Notes under the pieces: model-generated
Databases searched by the model: none
What the model saw: the letters and a program-made list of their open reading frames with translations, nothing else
Told to the model about the DNA's origin: nothing
Position numbers and translations under genes: made by a program
Shown here: positions 11,223-22,800 of the stretch, piece after piece
How positions within the stretch are numbered: position 1 is the first letter of the stretch
How the letters are laid out: each line of letters begins with the position of its first letter
Assembly (NCBI GenBank): GCA_903632075.3
Contig: CAHIKZ030002639.1
Location: forward strand, 62,001 to 126,000
Length of the DNA stretch: 64,000 bases
Direction: 5' to 3'
From: Acanthosepion pharaonis
Lineage: Eukaryota > Mollusca > Cephalopoda > Sepiida > Sepiidae

Positions 11223-11498
11223 CTATTTATTTTGGCTATGGATTATAAAATTATATACATGTTTTAAAATGGAAAATTATAAACAGGACTAGAACATGTA
11301 AAACTTGGGATGACCCAAGCCCTTTGTACCTCCATGAGAAGCTGCATATTATTAAGTTTCTAAATAATAATAATCTATTAAACAATAGACATGAGTTAAC
11401 GGTTTTCTGTCGGCATCATCAAATCAATGGTTTGAATGATTAGGTAAAAACTAGCATACAATATAATAACTTTTATAATCCATAGCCAAAATAAATAG
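11223..11498. repeat. Short element bounded by a 28-bp inverted repeat (MITE-like)
   Basis: CTATTTATTTTGGCTATGG continuing into ATTATAAAA at 11223-11250 is repeated exactly in inverted orientation at 11471-11498. The 220-bp interior is non-coding. Arm length and total size fit a small MITE, but a target duplication is not clear. Confidence 0.65.
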
Positions 11499-11740
11499 TT
11501 TAAATACCCTACAAAAAGATAACCCTTTATGAAGTCGTCAAAAAACAAAAGTTACGGCAGTTTTTATATGCACAAATCCCTTTCATAAAGAAATAAAATA
11601 AAAAATAAATAAAACAATATTAAATAATAATAAAAACACAACAATAAGGGGGGAAAAACCAGTTTCGCTCCCGCTCTTCAGGCTTCCACGGGAGATTCAA
11701 AATTAAAACAGAAATATGTACAATAAGAATAGGTGGAAAA

Positions 11741-11744
<4 letters not shown>

Positions 11745-11786
<42 letters not shown>
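11745..11786. repeat. (TA)n microsatellite
   Basis: TA dinucleotides immediately downstream of the end of the Penelope-like coding region. Confidence 0.95.
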
Positions 11787-11790
<4 letters not shown>

Positions 11791-11809
11791 TTGTATTTAT
11801 GCAAGAAGG

Positions 11810-11954
11810 AACTAGAGGCAGATTACAGCGAGTCCCAGCAAACACTCACGTTGTTTGCACAAAGAAGGCTTGCGGGACCCGATGTAAAGCGCCTCCAGAA
11901 CCTTAAGATGAAATACAGAGTGTGACCGGGCCAACACTGTTAACCAGTCAACAC
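11810..11954 (-). pseudogene. Penelope-like element, extreme C-terminus (3' half of split gene)
   Basis: On the minus strand the frame starts in the boundary sequence (DWLTVLARSHSVF) and continues HLKVLEALYIGSRKPSLCKQ, ending at a stop near 11817. This is the usual end of a Penelope-type GIY-YIG protein (LARS-S-FHL-VLEA-YI---KP-LCKQK-FV). The preceding residues of the same protein lie 21.6 kb away at 33516-33895 and break at the same V-D-W codons. The three LINEs therefore separate the two halves of one coding region. Confidence 0.8.
11942..11954. repeat. 13-bp boundary sequence, outer 3' side of LINE A
   Basis: AACCAGTCAACAC lies exactly between the Penelope C-terminal codons and the 3' end of LINE A. 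Identical copies sit at 19039, 26462 and 33516. Confidence 0.9.
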
Positions 11955-12699
11955 AATATTTATTTGTATTAAAATACAAAATGTGGCACGAGGCCTAAAA
12001 AGGGGAATGGGGAATGACGGTCTTCTTCTGTCTTAAATCTAAAACTTAGCTAGTCGCAGACACTGACCCAAACATGCCAACAATAATCCAATCACCAAAA
12101 CAACACATTCACTCCTACCTTTCTTACTACGTCCACCATAATACCTCAGTTTCTCTATGAAGTCCTAACTAGTCCCCATATATACAAATATTGTTCATGG
12201 GGGAGGGTCATAAAATAACAATTTTAAAAAATCCCCAAATGCGTATTTACAAATGAAATAATTATTTACAATAAAACTAAACAAAACTGAGTTAGTAATA
12301 AAAACCCCCACAAACTATGAATGTGGCAGAAATATCAGTTAACCAGACGAAATCGATGCGGGACTAAGAAAATGATTACACATTCAAACCATCAAGCATT
12401 CACACAAACACTCACTCATTCATACACAACAACAAATACGAAAAACACACACCGAAACGAAAGGCGTCCCGCATCCACCAGAAAACTGACATCACTAACC
12501 ACCTAACGAGGGAGGGATGGGGAATTAAACAAAAGGAAAAAAAATAGGGACAGAAATAAAAGGGACCAATGAGCTTACATACCCTAGCTAAGTTAAACGA
12601 AAAAAAAAGGAAAAACTAAAATTCAAAAACAAAACCTAGTCTAACCTAATATCTGGGTGGGTTGCCTATGTTCAACCCTGTTAGGACAATATTCTGTGC
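11955..12699 (-). other. 3' UTR of LINE A
   Basis: Non-coding, mostly A/C-rich on the plus strand, and homologous to 19052-19806 and 26475-27239. Shared landmarks are the terminal AATATTTATTTG next to the boundary repeat, ATGTGGCA, GAAATCGATGCGGGACT and CTCACTCATTCATACACAAC. There is no poly(A) tail at the 3' terminus. The RNA end appears to run straight into the boundary sequence, as expected where the 3' end anneals to a fixed target. Confidence 0.75.
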
Positions 12700-15600
12700 C
12701 TAACCGACATCTAAATGCCACTCTAGGTCAGCCCCTTTCACTCTACACATTCGCGCAAGATTCACCCACCTTTTGCCGAATTCTGATGATGGGAGCCGCC
12801 GCCTTTCCGTCCTAATCTTGACTTTAAGCTGATGCCTAAAGTACAAGATCAGTTGGGAAGAGGTGAACTTCTCGCCTTCATAGAATCCCTTCTGTCGCGT
12901 CGTCCAAATCACGACTCGCATAACCCCTAGTAAGCAACAGAACACATAGTGTTCAGCCTTCGTCAATTGCGATACCACATTGCTACAAACAGAACTGGCT
13001 TCCAGGACAAAAAAACTTTCCCTGCAGCATGCGAACCATGAGGCCTTCAACAAACTTGCACAACGGCACTACCGCACTGCACTGAAAAAAAGGCGTGACC
13101 AATGGTCTCGACATTCCCAGTACAGCGACGACAGTTTGGATATTTCTCCAAGCCTGCTGAACAAAGTCTTTTGCCGACCCAGAGGGCCCCACGAATCATC
13201 AGCCAGGTGAGTGATGCCTCATCGTTATTGAGACATTTCAACCCAGGCGCCCAAGGCCATATCGAGCGAGCCTCCTGCTTCGTAAGACCGAGCTCGTCGA
13301 TCAGATCATCTTGAACGGACCCCCTAACTAACACACGATATAATGCCTTACGAGACAACGCTTGGGCGTCGGAGAGGCCATCCGACGTCCGCAAGAGGAG
13401 TTTCAAAGCACGACGACATTCACGATAGAAGGAGCACTCGCCACGAGGAGTACGACCGGCCTCCTCCTCGCACGAGTGCACACTTCTCAGGGATGGGAAA
13501 TGTTTACGGACATCTTCTTTCCAAAAGGTGCCCACCTCATCCAAACCGCGACACATTCGGTCGAGAAAGGTAATGCGAAGCATATATTGACGAATCTCAA
13601 TGCTAGGCATTCCCAGACCGCCCTCAGAGGGATGAAGGCAACAGATCTCGCGAGATACCATGTGGGCCTTGCCTCTCCACAAGAAAGAGAACAAGGCCTT
13701 GACTAATGACATTAGTCGGGCATACGGGAGTGGAAGCACAGAAAGACGGTAGAGGAGGATCGGATAGATGTGGGAACCACAAACTTCCGCCCTTCCCTTC
13801 AGGGAAAGTCTCCTCCGAGACCACAGATTAGCCGCGGCCTCGGCCCGCCCCTGTACCTCCGACCAATTCTTTTCCAACTGGAGATCAGGACCGAACCAGA
13901 CGCCGAGTATCTTGATCGGCCCATCCGTCCAGAGGAAAGGTCCGGGAAGAGAAACTCCCTTCCACGCACCCAACCGCAAGCCCACAGACTTATCGCGGTT
14001 GATTTTGGCCCTGTCACCATCTCATACCCACTGATCTGCTTGCTGACTTCGTTAATCTCGGCTCTGCTCTACACAAGAACCGAAACGTCGTCAGCATAGG
14101 CTGAATACCTGGCCGAGGTGGAAGCACCAGGCAGCGAAATACCGCGTAGGACCGGATTCGCCTTTAACTTGCGAAGGAAAGGTTCCAACGCAAGAACGTA
14201 AAGCAGAGGCGATAGCGGACAACCTTGACGAATGGAGCGAGACAATACGAAAGGCTTCGATCTTACCCCATTCACTTCCACCAGCGCACCGGGGTCGCAT
14301 ACAAGAGTCGGATCCAGGAGCGAAAGTCGGCTCCGAAACCGGCCGCCGAAAGGACAGCCTCTAGAAATCGATGGTCAACCCTATCGAAGGCCTTGGACTG
14401 ATCTAAATTGATCAGCGCGGCTTCACTGTCGACTTGTTCTAAGATCAGGCGTACCATATGAAGGTTATCCTGAATAGTCCTGCCCTTCACAGCACAAGTC
14501 TGTTCAGGGCCAATCAGACTAGACAGGACAAGCTGCAAACGGTTGGCTAAGATCTTCGCCAAAATCTTTAAGTCAGTGTTTAACATCGTTAAAGGGCGAA
14601 AGTTCCCTAACCCATCCCCACCGTCCTTGTCCTTACGCAGCAACTTGATGACACCTCTGGTGAAGCGTTGAGGTAAAGACCCCTGCCTCATCCAGTGGTT
14701 GAACATCAGTTCCAGCAAAGGAACAAAAACGTGCGACAACCTCAAGTAAACTTCGTAGGGCAGACCATCTAATCCCGGAGACTTATCCCGGCCAACCTGC
14801 TTCAGCGCTTCCCAGATTTCCGACTCTGTTATGGGACCCTCGCACCTAGCCACTTCAGCTGCCGAGAGGCAGGGAAAGTCAGCTAAATAGGCGTCGAACT
14901 GAGCAGAACTCAGACCGGGCTCCCTGGTGAAAAGCTCCTGAAAGTAATCTCGAAAGACCTCACATATGCCCGCGTTTGTAGTCACGGTCCGCTTATCCGG
15001 TAATGTGACGCACGCTATATGTCGCCTGGCCGCGTTTCGATTTTCCTCTACACGCAGTTCAGCGGCCATATTCGTTGCCTCAGAAGACATTCTTTTTAAC
15101 CTAGCCCTAACTACCAGAGCTTGATCCTTCTTGATAAGCAAGGAGGCCAACTCTGCCTTAGCTAAGACTATGTCCCCACTAACACGGGATTTCACGGCCC
15201 GATCAACTTTTTCTTCTAAAGCCGTTTGCGCCGCTAATTTATCTAAATTGAGCCGACGACTAAAGTCGGCAGCAAACGAACGAATTTTAGATTTTAAATT
15301 GCCCCACCAGGCATTTCCCACAACCGCTCCCGTCAATTCCCTCTGGATTGTTAGTAGCAGCTGGTCCCGGAAACCCTGATCACTGAAAAGCGAACAGTTC
15401 AATTTCCAGTAACCAGCCAACTTAACCTTAGGTTTATCTAAGTTTACACGGACCCGGACAAGCCTATGGTCCGTATAAACTATATAATGGAAACTTGGAC
15501 AGCCTTAAGAGCCCTACATCGACTCTCTAACTAAGACTCGGTCCAGGTAGCTCGCAAGCGAGCCAGGAGCCGAGCTGCCACTAGTAGTCCAAGTCCATGC

Positions 15601-16156
15601 TACCTCCCGAGGGTGTTCATTCCGGAACTTATCGACAAGATCAAACCCATCGATAAAGTCCCGAAATGGTTTCACATCCGGGTTGTTAGTACCTTTTTTT
15701 TGCCCTATACGATCTATATCGGGGTCAAGGACGGCATTCCAATCCCCGCTAAAACTACCCGACGAGACGTCGTCAAGAACGGCGCGATCTGCCGAAACAA
15801 AGCAGGCCGCTCGGAATGGATATTGGGCGCATAAACCCCAATGAGACGAAGAACCTTATCCTTTATGGTAACATCCAGCACGCAAAGCCTGCCCGCCGGA
15901 TCCGCGAAGACAAGGGTACATGCAGCCTTCAAAGACCTGCAAACTAGCCAAGAGACACCCCTCGAACGACCATCAAAACATGCTGAATAAAGGGCGAACC
16001 CTTAGACAGTATGTCCTCACGATCATGAGAAGAAAACCGGGTCTCTTGCAAACAACATATATTCACCCCGAGGCGCTGAAGGTCACGAGAGAGCCTCGCC
16101 CTGCGAGACTCGGACCTCAGGCCCCGGGCATTCAAACTAGCTAACCAGAGAGCCAT
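12700..16156 (-). pseudogene. LINE A ORF2: endonuclease, reverse transcriptase, CCHC
   Basis: The protein starts MALWLASLNARGLRSESRRA and would be about 1,150 residues. The endonuclease part shows LQETRFSS and GVYAPN; the TDH-type end near 15465 is recognisable only with frame changes. RT motifs are FRPLTMLNTDLKILAKILANRL, then LDQSKAFDRVDHRFL, GCPLSPLLYVL and YADD. The C-terminal zinc motif C-x2-C-x8-H-x4-C (CRRCTGNVETIGHAF) is broken near 13080 by an extra base in an A run. Other breaks are near 16000 (a run of C and T), 15500, and 14281, the last shared with copies B and C. The longest open segments are 15420-14272 (382 codons) and 13985-13047 (312 codons). ORF1 ends 11 bp upstream. Confidence 0.88.
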
Positions 16157-16167
16157 CGTGAAGCCGA

Positions 16168-18243
16168 TTAGGGTTGCCCTTCAGGATAGAACATGGCTGG
16201 GGTGAGGACACCCACAGCTCGTCCCATGGATCCAGACGCCATCTCATTTTCGACGGTATCATCCTGAGACAAGCCGCCGATGTCCGAAGGGTAGGTAAGT
16301 TTAAGAGCTCTATAAAGGGATGGGTGAACGAAAACCGGGACCCTCCCTTTTAGTTTTGGTTTGCTTCATCAATCAGGATCAAGTAGGTAGGCAGCAGGGG
16401 GCACCATTTTTAGAGATGACTGGGCCTCCTCTATCATGCCCCAAATCTCCCGCGTTCCCGGGCCAGTTCTAATTACTGTTAACACCTTTTTGGCGGAAGG
16501 GAAATTTTCAGGTTTTTCACATCCACCCCATTGATGTTTTGGAAATTCCAAAGGATTTTTAAATCCTTTGGTTTTCGAGTTTGGCTGAAAACCCTTTCCG
16601 CCTGGTCCCGGGAAACGCGGCAGACGTCTTCCCCTGGGAAATAAGGTGGTTTCTTTTTTTTTTTTTTTTTTCAGAGATGTTTTGAGAGTCAGGACTTCTA
16701 ACCCTTTTTTTTGAGGGTATGAATGGGTGTTTGACTGGGTGTAGACATTGGAGAAACATTAGGTGTGGTTGATGGGGTCCAACCAGAAGGAGTCCTTACT
16801 GGTGAAGGTTTAGATGAATAAATGATTTTTACAGGAGAGTTTGACAGAGATTTGGGCGGATGAGGCTTTAAAAATGTATTTTTGATGAAGAAGGGGAAGA
16901 CGGGGCAGAGGATAGGGGGCCGGTGCCCCAGCGATTTTTTTTATTTTCCCCTGCTTTGCTTCCAATTTCTCTTTCAGCTTTTTTTATGTCGAGAATTTTC
17001 TGCCAACTCGGCTCGTTTAATTTTTTTTCGGTTGCCATTTTTTTCATATGACGCCGAGGCGTCGCCCTCAGAGCTGGTAGAGGGAATGGGGCTGTAGGTG
17101 ATAATGTCCCTGGAGTCATGCTGGGACGGAGGAACCGCTGTTTGGCTCTTCCCTTGCCCCTAACCACGAGGCGCCATTCCCCTCCTCCTTCTCCTTAACC
17201 ACACTAGTGGCAGGCGTCGGTTTAGGGGGCAATGTGGGCTTGGACCCAACCGAGGGATTTTGCCCATCGGTCCGCCTCGCAGCTAGACCCATTACAGGTG
17301 CCGCGGATTTATCCTTATCGGCCAAGGGGGGATTTTGGTCGCCTGCGACCGGAACTCCAGGGGCCTTCTTCCCTGGGCAGGAGGAGGAAAGGTGACCAGT
17401 CTCTCCACACCTCCAGCAAGTCGGACGCCTACCAGTCACGATGACCGGCATTTTCCGGTCGCCAAAAACCAAACAGTTGGGGACGGACTTGAAGGCCTCT
17501 TGATCCAGCATGATGTCAAAAGTCCATCCCCCGTTCAGATTGTCGGAGAGAGCTCCTAAAATCTGGCCGTACTGCATAAAAAAATGCAGCCAGAAGCTCT
17601 CCTGAAATTTGAGGAGGAACCTCAAAAAAACGGCCACCCTGGTCCGCCTGCGGCCTTCATATTCGGTTCTTAAAATCAGATCCTTTGTGATCAGTTCTTT
17701 TTTGGCCATAGCCAGGCAATCTTCTGGTGTGGGCAGCAGAATGTCCCACATGAAGAACCCCCTACCTTTTATAACTCTTTGGGGTTTTATCCCCAGGGAC
17801 AAAAGTGATTTAATCACAATGTCTTTTTGTGGAGCGACAAATCTTTTTGGTTTTTTTGTCCACCACAAAAACGGTCACCATTCTCTTTGCGAACATACCG
17901 AGTTCCTGGACATCATCGACGAACCCATCTTTTTTCACCAGATGGGCGTAACCTTTCGCCTTGTCCAGGAAATCCGCCATGTTCAAGTATACAACTCGGA
18001 GGGGACTTCCAACAAGAGGGCGACTCCTCGCTCGACTTCACTGAAGCGTCTTGGGGGCAACATTAGGACTTTCTCCTTTTCTGGAGGAACTTTCAGTCTT
18101 AGGGCTTTGTTAGCTTTTGGGCTGTTGTCCACTTTGGGCTTTTACCAGCCCGCTTTTTTTCGTGTCATCCTTTGGGTTGGTATTATCCACCTTCCCAAAG
18201 AGGTCTTTTTAACTTTGGACCGACTTTTGCCTTCGTCGGCCAT
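16168..18243 (-). pseudogene. LINE A ORF1: RNA-binding protein with CCHC knuckle
   Basis: Starts at the ATG at 18241-18243 (MADEGKSRSKVKKTSL). The best open segment is 17868-17116. It carries GFFMWDILLPTPEDCLAMAKK, NLNGGWTFDIMLDQEAF and the zinc knuckle CWRCGETGHLSSSCPGKK (C-x2-C-x4-H-x4-C). A proline/serine/threonine-rich linker follows, then a lysine-coding A tract (16654-16671) and a conserved C-terminal block near the stop (GLSQDDTV, GVLTPAMF). ORF1 proteins of L1-superfamily LINEs bind their own RNA and form the ribonucleoprotein. Several frame breaks are present. It is less intact than copy C, and a run of indels between 16340 and 16760 erases much of the C-terminal region. Confidence 0.82.
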
Positions 18244-19036
18244 GTTGAAAGGTTGTGGAAACAACCACTAGCGGGGTTTTTTTTTTTTTTTTAAACACAC
18301 GGGGGAGAGGAGTTGGAAAAAAAAAAAAAACAAAATAAAGAAAGCCTGGATAAACCAGGAAATTAAAAAAAAACAAACAAACTAAAAAAAAATGAAAAAA
18401 AGGACTGAGAAAAAAAAACAGGTAAGACTTTCAAAAAAAAAAAAATAAAAAAAAAAAAAATGGCGCCCGAAGGCAGCCGAAAAAAAAAAAAAAAAAAAAA
18501 AACTTTTTTTTTTTTTTTACCAAAAAAAAAAAAACAAAAGGAAAACAAAAAAAATAAAAAAAAAAGTTTAGCGGCTGACGCCGCTAAAGAAAAAAAATTA
18601 AAAAAAAAAAAAATAAACTAAAAAAAAAAAAAAAAAGAGAAAGAAGGCGACTGAAGTCGCTAAAAAAAAAAAAAAAAAAAAAAAACAAAAACTTTTTTTT
18701 TTTTTTTTCAAAACTAAACTTTTTAAAAACAAAAAAAAAAAAGAAATAAACAAAATAAAAACAAAGTCGTCGTCCGGTTTGAAAAAAACCGGACTAAAAA
18801 AAAAAAATGTGAGCAAAGGCCAAAAAAAAATAAAAAAAACAAAAAAAAATGGAAAAAAAAAAAAAAAAAATAAAAAAACTTAAAAACTTATCAGAAAAAA
18901 AGGTCCCAATTTTTTTCACAAAAAGATAGTCCAAATCAAAACAGCTGAAAAAAAAAACTCGTCACACACAGTACAGGAAAAAAAAAAAGAGGGGGGTGAG
19001 AGAAACAGTCAGAAAAAAGGTCAAAACTGACACTCC
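18244..19036 (-). other. LINE A 5' UTR: A-rich with short GC hairpins
   Basis: On the plus strand it is almost pure A and T runs, punctuated by short palindromes: GCGGCTGACGCCGC (18571-18584), GCGACTGAAGTCGC (18647-18660), GTCCGGTTT with AAACCGGAC (18772-18780 and 18786-18794) and an ATGGCGCCCGAAGGCAGCC block near 18460. The same palindromes occur in the same order in LINE C. Presumed to hold the internal promoter; that is inference. Confidence 0.75.
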
Positions 19037-19038
19037 TG

Positions 19039-19051
19039 AACCAGTCAACAC
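19039..19051. repeat. 13-bp boundary sequence between LINE A and LINE B
   Basis: AACCAGTCAACAC joins the 5' end of A (GTCAAAACTGACA-type terminus) to the 3' end of B. Confidence 0.9.
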
Positions 19052-19806
19052 ATTATTTATTGTACTATGTACAAATGTGGCACAAGGCCGAAAAGGGGAT
19101 TGGGGTAAAGGACGGTCATCACTTGTCTTAGTATAAAACTTAGCTAGCCACAACCACTGACCCTATCATACAAAACAATATTCCTTTCACCAAAACAACA
19201 CATTTATCCGTACCTTTCTTACTACGTACACCAAAATGCCTCTTTGACTCAATGAAAATCCTAAATTCTCCCCTTATGTACAAATATTGTCTGGGGGGGG
19301 GGCATAAAAACAACAATTTTAAAAATGAACCCCAATGAATATGTACAAAATGACACAAAAATATTTACAAGAAAACAAACAAAAATAGTGTTAGTAATAA
19401 AACCCCCCACAAACTTTAGAATGTGGCAGAAATATCAGTTAACCGGACGAAATCGATGCGGGACTTATGTAAATGAAGGACACACTCATTCCTCCCAAGC
19501 ATTCACACAGGCACACACTCATTCATACACAACAACAAATACGAAAAAACACACACACGAAACGAAAGGCGCCCCACATCCACCAGAGAACTGACATCAC
19601 TGACCACCTAAACGAGGGAGGGGATGGGGAGTTAAACTAAAGGAAAAAAAATGGGGACAGAAATAAAAGGGACCAATGGGCAGAAACACACCCTAGCTAA
19701 GTTTACTGAAAAGAAGGAAAACTAAAAATCAAAAAACCAGACCTAAGCTAACCTAGTTTCGGGATGGGTTGCCTATGTTGAACCCAGGAAAACAATATCC
19801 TAATGC
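19052..19806 (-). other. 3' UTR of LINE B
   Basis: Homologous to the 3' UTRs of A and C with many small differences (for example ATTATTTATTG at the terminus instead of AATATTTATTTG). Non-coding. Confidence 0.75.
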
Positions 19807-22800
19807 CTAACCGGCATCAAAATGCCACTCAAGGTCAGCCCCTTTTACTCGGCACATACGCGCAAGATTCACCCACCTTTTGTTGAATTCTGATGAGGTG
19901 AGCCGCCGCCTTTCCGTCCTGATCTTGACTTTAAGCTGATGCCTAAAGAACAAGATCAGTTGGGAAGAAGTGAACTTCTCGCCCTCATGGAATCCCTTCT
20001 GACGCGTCGTCCAAATCACGACTCTCATAACCCCTAGTAAGCAACAGAACACATAGTGTTCAGCCTTCGTCATCTGCGGCACCACATTGCTACAAACAGA
20101 ACTGGCTTCCAGGACAAAAAACTTTCCCTGCAGCATGCGAACCATGAGGCCTTCAACAAACTTGCACAACGGCACTACCGCCTTGCACTGAAAGAAGGCG
20201 TGACCAATGGTCTCGACTTCCCCCGCACAGCGACGACAGTTTGGATATTTCTCCAAGCCTGCTGAACAAAGTCTCTTGCCGACCCAGAGGGCTTCACGAA
20301 TCACCAGCCAGGTGAGTGATGCCTCATCGTTATTGAGGCATTTCAACCCGGGCGCCCAAGGCCATATCGAGCGAGCCTCCTGCTTCGTAAGACCGAGCTC
20401 GCCAATTAGATCATCTTGTACGGACCCCCTAACTAAAACTTGATATAATGCCTTGCGAGACAACGCCTGGGCGTTGGAGAGGCCATCCGAAGCCCGTAAG
20501 AGGAGCTTCAGAGCGCGACGACATTCACGATAAAAAAAGAGCACTCGGCTCGTGGTGTACGGCCGGCCTCTTCTTCGCACGAGTGCACACTTCTCAGGGA
20601 CGGGAAATGTTTCTGGACGTCTTCTTTCCAAAAGGCACCCTCCTCATTCGACCCACGACACATTCGGTCTAGAAAGGTAATGCGAAGCATATATTGACGA
20701 ATCTCAATGCTAGGCATACCCAGACCGCCCTCAGAGGGATGGAGGCAACAGACCTCGCGAGATACCATAGGGGCCTTGCCTCTCCACAAGAAAGAGAACA
20801 AGGTCCGGACTAATGACATTAGTCGGGCATACGGGAGTGGAAGCACAGAGAGTCGGTAAAGGAGGATCGGATAGATGTGTGAAACACATACTTCCGCCCT
20901 TCCCTTCAGGGAAAGTCTCCTCCGAGACCACAGATTACCCGCGATCTCGGCCTTCCCTTGTACCTCCGACCAGTTCATTTCCAACTGGAGATCAGGACCG
21001 AACCAGACGCCGAGTATCTTGATCGGCCCATCCGTCCAGAGGAAAGGTCCGGGAAGAGAAACTCCCTTCCACGCACCCAACCGCAAGCCCACAGACTTAT
21101 CGCGGTTGATCTTGGCCCCTGTCACCATCTCATACCCACTGATCTCTTTGCTGACTTCGTCAATCTCGGCTCTGCTCGACACAAGAGCCGAAACGTCGTC
21201 AGCATAGGCAGAATACCTGGCTGAGGTGGTGGCCCCAGGCAGGGTAATTCCGCGCAGGACCGGATTCGCCTTTAACTTGCGAAGGAATGGTTCCAACGCA
21301 AGAACGTAAAGCAAGGGCGATAGCGGACAACCTTGACGAATGGAGCGAGACAATACGAAAGGCTCCGACCTTACCCCATTCACTTCCACCAGCGCACCGG
21401 GGTCGCATACAAAAGTCGGATCCAGGAGCGAAAGTCGGCTCCGAAACCGGCCGCCGACAGGACAGCCTCCAGAAACCGATGGTCAACCCTATCGAAGGCC
21501 TTGGACTGATCTAAATTGATCAGCGCGGCTTCACTGTCGACTTGTTCTAAGATCAAGCGTACCATATGCAGGTTATCCTGAATAGTCCTGCCCTTCACAG
21601 CACAAGTCTGTTCGGGGCCAATCAGACGAGACAGGACAAGCTGCAAACGGTTGGCTAAGATCTTCGCCAAAATCTTTAAGTCAGTATTTAACATCGTTAA
21701 AGGGCGAAAGTTCCCTAACCCATCCCCACCGTTCTTGTCCTTACGCAGCAACTTGATCACACCCCTGGTGAAGCGTCGAGGTAAAGACCCCTGCTTCATC
21801 CAGTGGTTGAAAATCAGCTGCAGCAAAGGAACAAAAACGGGCGACAGCCTCAAGTACACTTCGTAGGGAAGACCATCTAGTCCCGGAGACTTATCCAGGC
21901 CAACCTGCTTCAGCGCTTCCCAGATTTCCGACTCTGTAATGGGACCCTCGCACCTAGCCGCTTCAGCTGCCTCAAGGCAGGGAAAGTCAGCCAAATAGGC
22001 GTCGAACTGAGCAGAGCTCAGACCGGGCTCCGGTGGTGAAAAGATCCTGAAAGTAAACCCGAAAGGCCTCGCATATGCCCGCGTTTGTAGTCACGGTCCG
22101 CTTATCCGGCAATGTGACGCACGCTATATGTCGCTTAGCCGCGTTCCGATTTTCCTCTGCACGCAATTCAGCGGCCATATTCGTCGCCTCAGAAGACATT
22201 CTTTTTAGCCTAGCCCTAACTACCAGAGCTTGATCCTTCTTGATAAGCAAGGAGGACAACTCTGCCTTAGCTAAGACTATGTCCCCACTAACACGGGATT
22301 TAACGGCCCGATCGACTTTTTTTTCTTCTAAAACCGTTTGCGCCGCTAATCTATCTAGATTGAGTCGACGACTAAAATCGGCAGCAAACGTTCTAATTTT
22401 GGATTTTAATTTGCCCCACCAGGCGTTTCCCACAACCGCCCCCGTCAATTCCCTCTGAATCATTAGTAGCAGCTGGTCCCGGAAATCCTGCTCACCAAAT
22501 AATGAACAGTTAAATTTCCAGTAACCAGCCATCCTAACCTTAGGCTTATCTAAGTTTATACGGACCCGGACAAGCCTATGATCCGTATAAACTATATAGT
22601 GGAAACTTGGACACCCTAAGAGCCCTACATCGACTCTCCTAACTAACACTCGGTCCAGGTAGCTCGCAAGCGAGCCAGGAGCCGAGTTGCCACTAGTTGT
22701 CCAAGTCCAAGCTACCTCCTGAGGGTGCTCATTCCGGTACTTATCGACAAGATCAAGCCTGCCGATAAAGTCCCGAAATGCCTTCACATCAGGATTGTTA

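Larger units (their letters stand above)
11955..19036 (-). mobile_element. Tx1-like LINE copy A (near full length)
   Basis: Order on the minus strand: A-rich 5' UTR with hairpins (19036-18244), ORF1 (18243-16168), ORF2 (16156-12700) and 3' UTR (12699-11955). Total length is about 7.1 kb. The RT sequence (KILAKILANRL, KAFDRVDHRFL, GCPLSPLLYVLALEP, SAYADD, GAKINRDKSVGLRLGAWKG) places it in the Tx1 group of the L1 superfamily, in which several lineages insert into specific sequences. By eye it is nearly identical to copy C, including its 5' UTR. Frame breaks make it inactive as assembled. Confidence 0.9.

Noticed and set aside
11716..11925. Plus-strand frame of 69 codons
   Set aside because: It starts in (TA)n and then runs antisense to the Penelope C-terminus.
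13770..14099. Plus-strand open frames opposite LINE ORF2 (also 20875-21207, 28308-28688, 29504-29920)
   Set aside because: They are antisense shadows of the RT coding strand, appear in all copies at the same place, and have no domain or codon pattern of their own.
18363..18816. Phenylalanine-rich minus-strand frames
   Set aside because: They are translations of A/T homopolymers in the LINE 5' UTR.
21370..21400. Canonical -1 ribosomal slippery site at the shared RT frame change
   Set aside because: No X-XXY-YYZ heptamer occurs in the right register, so programmed slippage is only one option.
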